Source of the DNA: Campylobacterales bacterium
GTDB taxonomy: Bacteria > Campylobacterota > Campylobacteria > Campylobacterales > Arcobacteraceae
Reading direction: 5' to 3'
Assembly (NCBI GenBank): GCA_027064245.1
Contig: JAMOPZ010000366.1
Span: forward strand, 1-8,840
DNA length: 8,840 bases
Shown: piece by piece, positions 6,121 through 8,840 of the stretch
Layout of the letters: every line of letters begins with the position of its first letter
Position numbering within the stretch: the first letter of the stretch is position 1
Translations under genes and position numbers: made by a program
The notes under the pieces: generated by a model
What the model was told of the DNA's origin: nothing
What the model saw: the letters and a program-made list of their open reading frames with translations, nothing else
Databases searched by the model: none

Positions 6121-7077
6121 ATGCCTGAAACATATGATGAATTAGAAAAAAAATATAATCAATTAGAGAAAAAATATAATCAATTAAATCATAGATTTCA
6201 CTCTGTTATAAAAATGAATGATAGATTTTCTAAAGTTTTTTTTAATAAAAGTTTAAAATCCAACAAACTAGAAAAAAGAGTAAATACTATTATAAAACAA
6301 AGCGATAAACAAAGTAAATATTGGTTGAGTAAAAGTCAAGAACAAGAAGAGTTACTTACAGAACAATCAAAATTAGTAGCAATGGGTGAAATGATAGAAA
6401 ATATAATTCATCAAATGAAACAACCACTCTCTTTAATCTCCACAGCATCAACAGCTATGGAATTAAAAAAAGAGATGGATATATTAAGTGATAAGGAGTT
6501 TAATAATTTTACTTCCAAGATTTTAGAATCTACCCAATATCTAAATGAAACAATTGAAAATTTTAGAGATTTTTTTTGTCCAAATAAAACAAAAGAGAGT
6601 ATATCAATTTTAGATGCTATTGTACACTCAAAAAAACTTTTAGAATCAAAATTTAAAGGTAGAGAAATAAAACTAATATATAATATAGATGATATTTCTA
6701 TATATGGTGTAAAAAATAGTCTTATTCAAATTTTAACAAATCTTTTATCAAATAGTATTGATGCATTTGAAAATATTAAAGATACAGATAAAATAATTTT
6801 TATCACATCTATGAAAAATGACGATCATATTGTTATCAAAGTAAAAGATACAGCAGGTGGGATTGATAAAGATATTATAAAAAATATTTTTCAATCACAT
6901 TTTACAACAAAAAGTAAAGATAAAGGGACAGGAGTTGGACTATATATGACTAAAATGATTGTAGAAAATAATTTTTCTGGTACAATTACAGTTTCAAATC
7001 AAACAAGCATTTACAATAATAAAAAATATAATGGTGCAGAATTTTTAGTGAAATTAGTAAATAACAAAAAAATATAA
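6121..7077 (+). CDS. Soluble histidine kinase with N-terminal coiled coil
   Basis: This is a two-component sensor kinase with no signal peptide or membrane segment, so it should sense a cytoplasmic cue or a partner protein. Residues 1-85 are a charged coiled coil beginning with a duplicated heptad, LEKKYNQ twice. The dimerisation/phospho-acceptor helix is at about 84-150, with H97 in EMIENIIHQMKQPLSLI. The ATPase domain follows, with N-box LTNLLSNSIDAF (205-216), G1 DTAGGI (243-248), F-box IFQSHFTTK (256-264) and G2 KGTGVGLYMTK (268-278). All key residues are present, so it should be active. There is no PAS, HAMP or receiver part. The start is set by AGGAA immediately after the thiC stop, with a 10-base gap, so it is very probably co-transcribed with and perhaps translationally coupled to thiC. 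No response regulator is adjacent; its partner is unknown. Confidence 0.92.
   Translation: MPETYDELEKKYNQLEKKYNQLNHRFHSVIKMNDRFSKVFFNKSLKSNKLEKRVNTIIKQSDKQSKYWLSKSQEQEELLTEQSKLVAMGEMIENIIHQMKQPLSLISTASTAMELKKEMDILSDKEFNNFTSKILESTQYLNETIENFRDFFCPNKTKESISILDAIVHSKKLLESKFKGREIKLIYNIDDISIYGVKNSLIQILTNLLSNSIDAFENIKDTDKIIFITSMKNDDHIVIKVKDTAGGIDKDIIKNIFQSHFTTKSKDKGTGVGLYMTKMIVENNFSGTITVSNQTSIYNNKKYNGAEFLVKLVNNKKI
6140..6181 (+). repeat. Tandem 21-bp direct repeat encoding a duplicated heptad
   Basis: Two adjacent 21-base units (6140-6160 and 6161-6181) differ at one base and encode consecutive copies of the coiled-coil heptad LEKKYNQ. A third unit begins (AATTA, encoding Leu-Asn) but diverges. The near identity at DNA level suggests a fairly recent slip duplication that keeps both the reading frame and heptad phase. 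Confidence 0.85.
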
Positions 7078-7105
7078 GTATTAAAAATATAAAAAATACT
7101 GATAT

Positions 7106-7140
7106 TCTAAAACTTTAAGGAAAAACCTTAAAGTTTTAGA
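7106..7140. terminator. Bidirectional terminator between the kinase and ilvA
   Basis: A perfect 15-bp stem (7106-7120 with 7126-7140, core CTTTAAGG/CCTTAAAG) has a five-A loop. It lies between two convergent genes and can serve both. The stem includes the ilvA stop codon (7136-7138) and its last codon. The distal T-tract is poor in both directions, so the stem's own AAAA/TTTT segment may act as the tail, or release may be inefficient. Confidence 0.75.
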
Positions 7141-8341
7141 GTTCTTTATACCTATAATTAGCTTTATTTAAAAATTTTCTAATAATATCTTGATGCTCTT
7201 TACCTTTTGTTTCAAGTCCTATAGTTACATTTGCATCTCCAAAATCAAGAGATATAGAGTCTCTATCATAGTCTATTTGTACTATATTTGCACTAAGTTC
7301 TTCAAAAATAGATGTAAGTGTTTTTAAACTACCTGGTTTATCTATAAGTGTAACTACTAAATTCATCTTTCTTGCAGATTTTACAAGACCTTTTTCTATA
7401 ATTTGTGCTAACATAGTAACATCTATATTCCCACCACTTAAAAGAGATACTACTGTTTTATCTCTTACATATATTTTATTGTGCATAATAGCAGCAATAC
7501 CAACTGCACCTGCACCTTCAACTACTAATTTATGCTTTTCAAGTAAAAACAATATTGCACTTGCTATCTCTTTATCTTCAACCTCTACAATATCATCAAC
7601 CAATTCTAATATATGCTCTAACATTTTTGGAGTTGTATCTCGTACTGCTATACCATCTGCTATAGTTTTTACACTTATTGAGTCTATTGGAGTTTTTTGT
7701 TCAAAAGAGTTTTTCATAGCTTTAGCACCACTTGCTACTACACCTATGATTTTTATATTTGGTTTTAACTCTTTTATAACAGTTGCTATTCCACTTATAA
7801 GACCACCACCTCCTATAGGAACTATAATAATATCTATATCATCTATTTGTTCTAATATCTCAAGAGCAATTGTACCTTGCCCACAAATAACTTCATCATC
7901 TGCAAAAGGATGAACAAAAGTTTTATCATGATCTTTAGCAAATTCAAGTGCATATTTATATGCTTCATCATAATTTGCACCTTGTAGGATCACATTAGCA
8001 CCATATGATTTTACCCCACTTACTTTTGTCAAAGGGGTAGCTTCTGGCATAACTATTGTAGCATCACAATTAAAGTGTTTACTACTATATGCTACTCCTT
8101 GAGCATGATTTCCTGCACTTGCAGCTACTACTCCTTTGTCTCGTTGCTCTTGTAAAAGTGTTGCTATTTTGTTAAAGGCACCTCTTAATTTAAAACTTCC
8201 TGTTAATTGAAGATTCTCTTTTTTTAAATATATTTTTGCATTATATTGTTGACTTAAAATTGGAGCATATGCTATTGGAGTATAGTTTACAATACCATCT
8301 AATTGTTTTTTTGCATCTTTTATTTTTTGTAGTGTTATCAA
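7136..8341 (-). CDS. ilvA: Threonine ammonia-lyase (threonine dehydratase), single ACT domain
   Basis: This PLP enzyme deaminates threonine to 2-oxobutanoate and ammonia, the first step of isoleucine synthesis or of threonine breakdown. In 401 residues it shows the fold-type II core at 1-320: PLP lysine K51 in LTGSFKLRGAF, SAGNHAQG (75-82), the phosphate-binding PIGGGGLISG (175-184), and SGGN (302-305). A single ACT domain at about 326-401 (NLVVTLIDKPGSLKTLTSIF) suggests allosteric control by an amino acid. The length and single ACT resemble the 400-residue IlvA_1Cterm group rather than the 514-residue two-ACT E. coli IlvA. The frame begins with TTG at 8341-8339, which has AGGA seven bases upstream; no ATG fits near the family N-terminus. 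It is monocistronic, divergent from atpB and convergent with the kinase, with its stop inside the terminator. A catabolic role cannot be excluded. Confidence 0.94.
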   Translation of the reverse strand: MITLQKIKDAKKQLDGIVNYTPIAYAPILSQQYNAKIYLKKENLQLTGSFKLRGAFNKIATLLQEQRDKGVVAASAGNHAQGVAYSSKHFNCDATIVMPEATPLTKVSGVKSYGANVILQGANYDEAYKYALEFAKDHDKTFVHPFADDEVICGQGTIALEILEQIDDIDIIIVPIGGGGLISGIATVIKELKPNIKIIGVVASGAKAMKNSFEQKTPIDSISVKTIADGIAVRDTTPKMLEHILELVDDIVEVEDKEIASAILFLLEKHKLVVEGAGAVGIAAIMHNKIYVRDKTVVSLLSGGNIDVTMLAQIIEKGLVKSARKMNLVVTLIDKPGSLKTLTSIFEELSANIVQIDYDRDSISLDFGDANVTIGLETKGKEHQDIIRKFLNKANYRYKEL

Positions 8342-8348
8342 GATTGAA

Positions 8349-8352
8349 TCCT
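8349..8352 (-). promoter_or_regulatory. ilvA: Ribosome binding site that fixes the TTG start of ilvA
   Basis: The reverse strand reads AGGATTCAATC then TTG. AGGA is seven bases from the TTG at 8341, an ideal spacing, and no other start codon is close. This supports TTG initiation for ilvA. Confidence 0.7.
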
Positions 8353-8382
8353 ATTTTTTTTGTAATATTATCAAGAAAATAG

Positions 8383-8411
8383 TAAATTTATAATAAATTT
8401 ATTAAATTTAT
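8383..8411. repeat. Three phased copies of TAAATTTAT upstream of atpB
   Basis: TAAATTTAT occurs at 8383-8391, 8394-8402 and 8403-8411, with starts 11 and 9 bases apart, about one helical turn each. The TAAATTTA core is palindromic. The array ends two bases before the atpB -10 box. It may supply the periodic AT signal that replaces a -35 in these bacteria, cause bending, or bind a regulator serving both divergent genes. Confidence 0.7.
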
Positions 8412-8413
8412 AT

Positions 8414-8419
8414 TATAAT
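8414..8419 (+). promoter_or_regulatory. atpB: Predicted -10 box of atpB
   Basis: A perfect TATAAT within TATTATAATTAC gives a predicted start near 8426 and a leader of about 68 bases, longer than others in this window. The leader contains two T-rich copies ending in TTTTTTAAAG (near 8445-8454 and 8461-8470) and an AAGGGA ribosome site. No -35 is seen. Confidence 0.55.
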
Positions 8420-8493
8420 TACAAAAATTTAATACTAAAAGATGTTTTTTAAAGTTTTATTTTTTTAAAGAACACTTAAATAAAAGGGAAAAT

Positions 8494-8840
8494 ATGGAAG
8501 AAAGATTATTTACATTTTTTGGTTCTATTGGTGGACATAGTCAAGGTTGGATGTTGTTATCTCACTTAGCACTTACAATAGGTATTGTGTTTTATGTTGC
8601 AAAAATGGCAGTAAAAAATATACAGTTAGTTCCAACTGGAGCTCAAAATGTTATGGAAGCATATTTACAAGGTGTTGTATCTATTGGTGAAGATAGTATG
8701 GGTAGAGAAAATGCTAGACGATTTTTACCATTAATTGCTACTTTGGGTTTTATTATTTTTGTTGCAAATATGATGGGAATAGTGCCAGGGTTTGAGTCTA
8801 TTACTGGAAATATAAACTTTACACTTTCTTTAGCAGTGAT
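8494..8840 (+). CDS. atpB: F0F1 ATP synthase subunit a (partial, runs off the right edge)
   Basis: Subunit a is the inner-membrane stator protein that forms the proton half-channels against the c-ring. The visible 115 residues begin MEERLFTFFGSIGG and contain a first membrane helix at about 20-38, the family segment NIQLVPTGAQNVMEAYLQGV (42-61), GEDSMGRENARRFLPLIATL (65-84), and a second helix reaching MMGIVPGFES (93-102). The essential channel arginine lies further on, beyond the window. AAGGGA sits four bases before the ATG at 8494. In Campylobacterota atpB is known to lie apart from the main ATP synthase operon, and here it opens its own transcript, divergent from ilvA. Confidence 0.96.
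   Translation, partial: MEERLFTFFGSIGGHSQGWMLLSHLALTIGIVFYVAKMAVKNIQLVPTGAQNVMEAYLQGVVSIGEDSMGRENARRFLPLIATLGFIIFVANMMGIVPGFESITGNINFTLSLAV

Noticed and set aside
7479..7913. 144-codon plus-strand frame inside ilvA
   Set aside because: It mirrors conserved ilvA codons on the other strand. The Ser/Ile/Pro-rich translation is what antisense of this gene would give.
1..8840. Defence, mobile or CRISPR system
   Set aside because: No transposase, integrase, toxin-antitoxin, nuclease or spaced repeat array is visible. All genes look like ordinary chromosomal genes with uniform base composition.

Overview
The window is chromosomal DNA from a Campylobacterota (epsilonproteobacterial) organism, most like the Arcobacter group. 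This rests on the extreme AT richness, the AAGGA-type ribosome sites followed by A-rich spacers, promoters with a clear TATAAT but no obvious -35, and the protein types: a DUF3373-like porin, a short NFACT protein, short-form ThiC, and an atpB opening its own transcript. The assignment comes from recalled family features, not a database search.

Layout. Positions 1-3370 hold four minus-strand genes: a response-regulator receiver domain running off the left edge; cobD/cbiB for the nucleotide-loop branch of cobalamin assembly; a 510-residue outer-membrane porin with a lysine-rich coiled-coil neck; and a 103-residue exported protein that looks like a cytochrome c without its haem site. Strong hairpins sit between the last three. 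From 3450 to 7077 three genes run on the plus strand: an NFACT (RqcH/FbpA-like) protein with a probable leaderless mRNA, thiC, and a soluble histidine kinase 10 bases behind thiC. A convergent bidirectional terminator separates them from a minus-strand threonine ammonia-lyase (ilvA) with a TTG start. The right edge carries the start of atpB, divergent from ilvA.

How it works together. There is no single pathway. Two cofactor genes (cobD, thiC), an isoleucine/threonine gene (ilvA), one ribosome-rescue gene and the ATP synthase a-subunit are core metabolism. The porin and the small periplasmic protein are neighbours sharing an identical translation-start leader, and may belong to one envelope function. 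The kinase in the thiC transcript has no adjacent partner regulator; the receiver at the left edge is about 5.7 kb away on the other strand.

No mobile element, CRISPR array, tRNA, rRNA or riboswitch was seen, and no stretch over 300 bases lacks a gene. I do not see a clear undescribed multi-gene system. The best leads are the haem-site-lacking cytochrome-like protein beside the porin, the terminator whose T-tract doubles as a promoter element, the leaderless NFACT start, and the thiC-kinase linkage.
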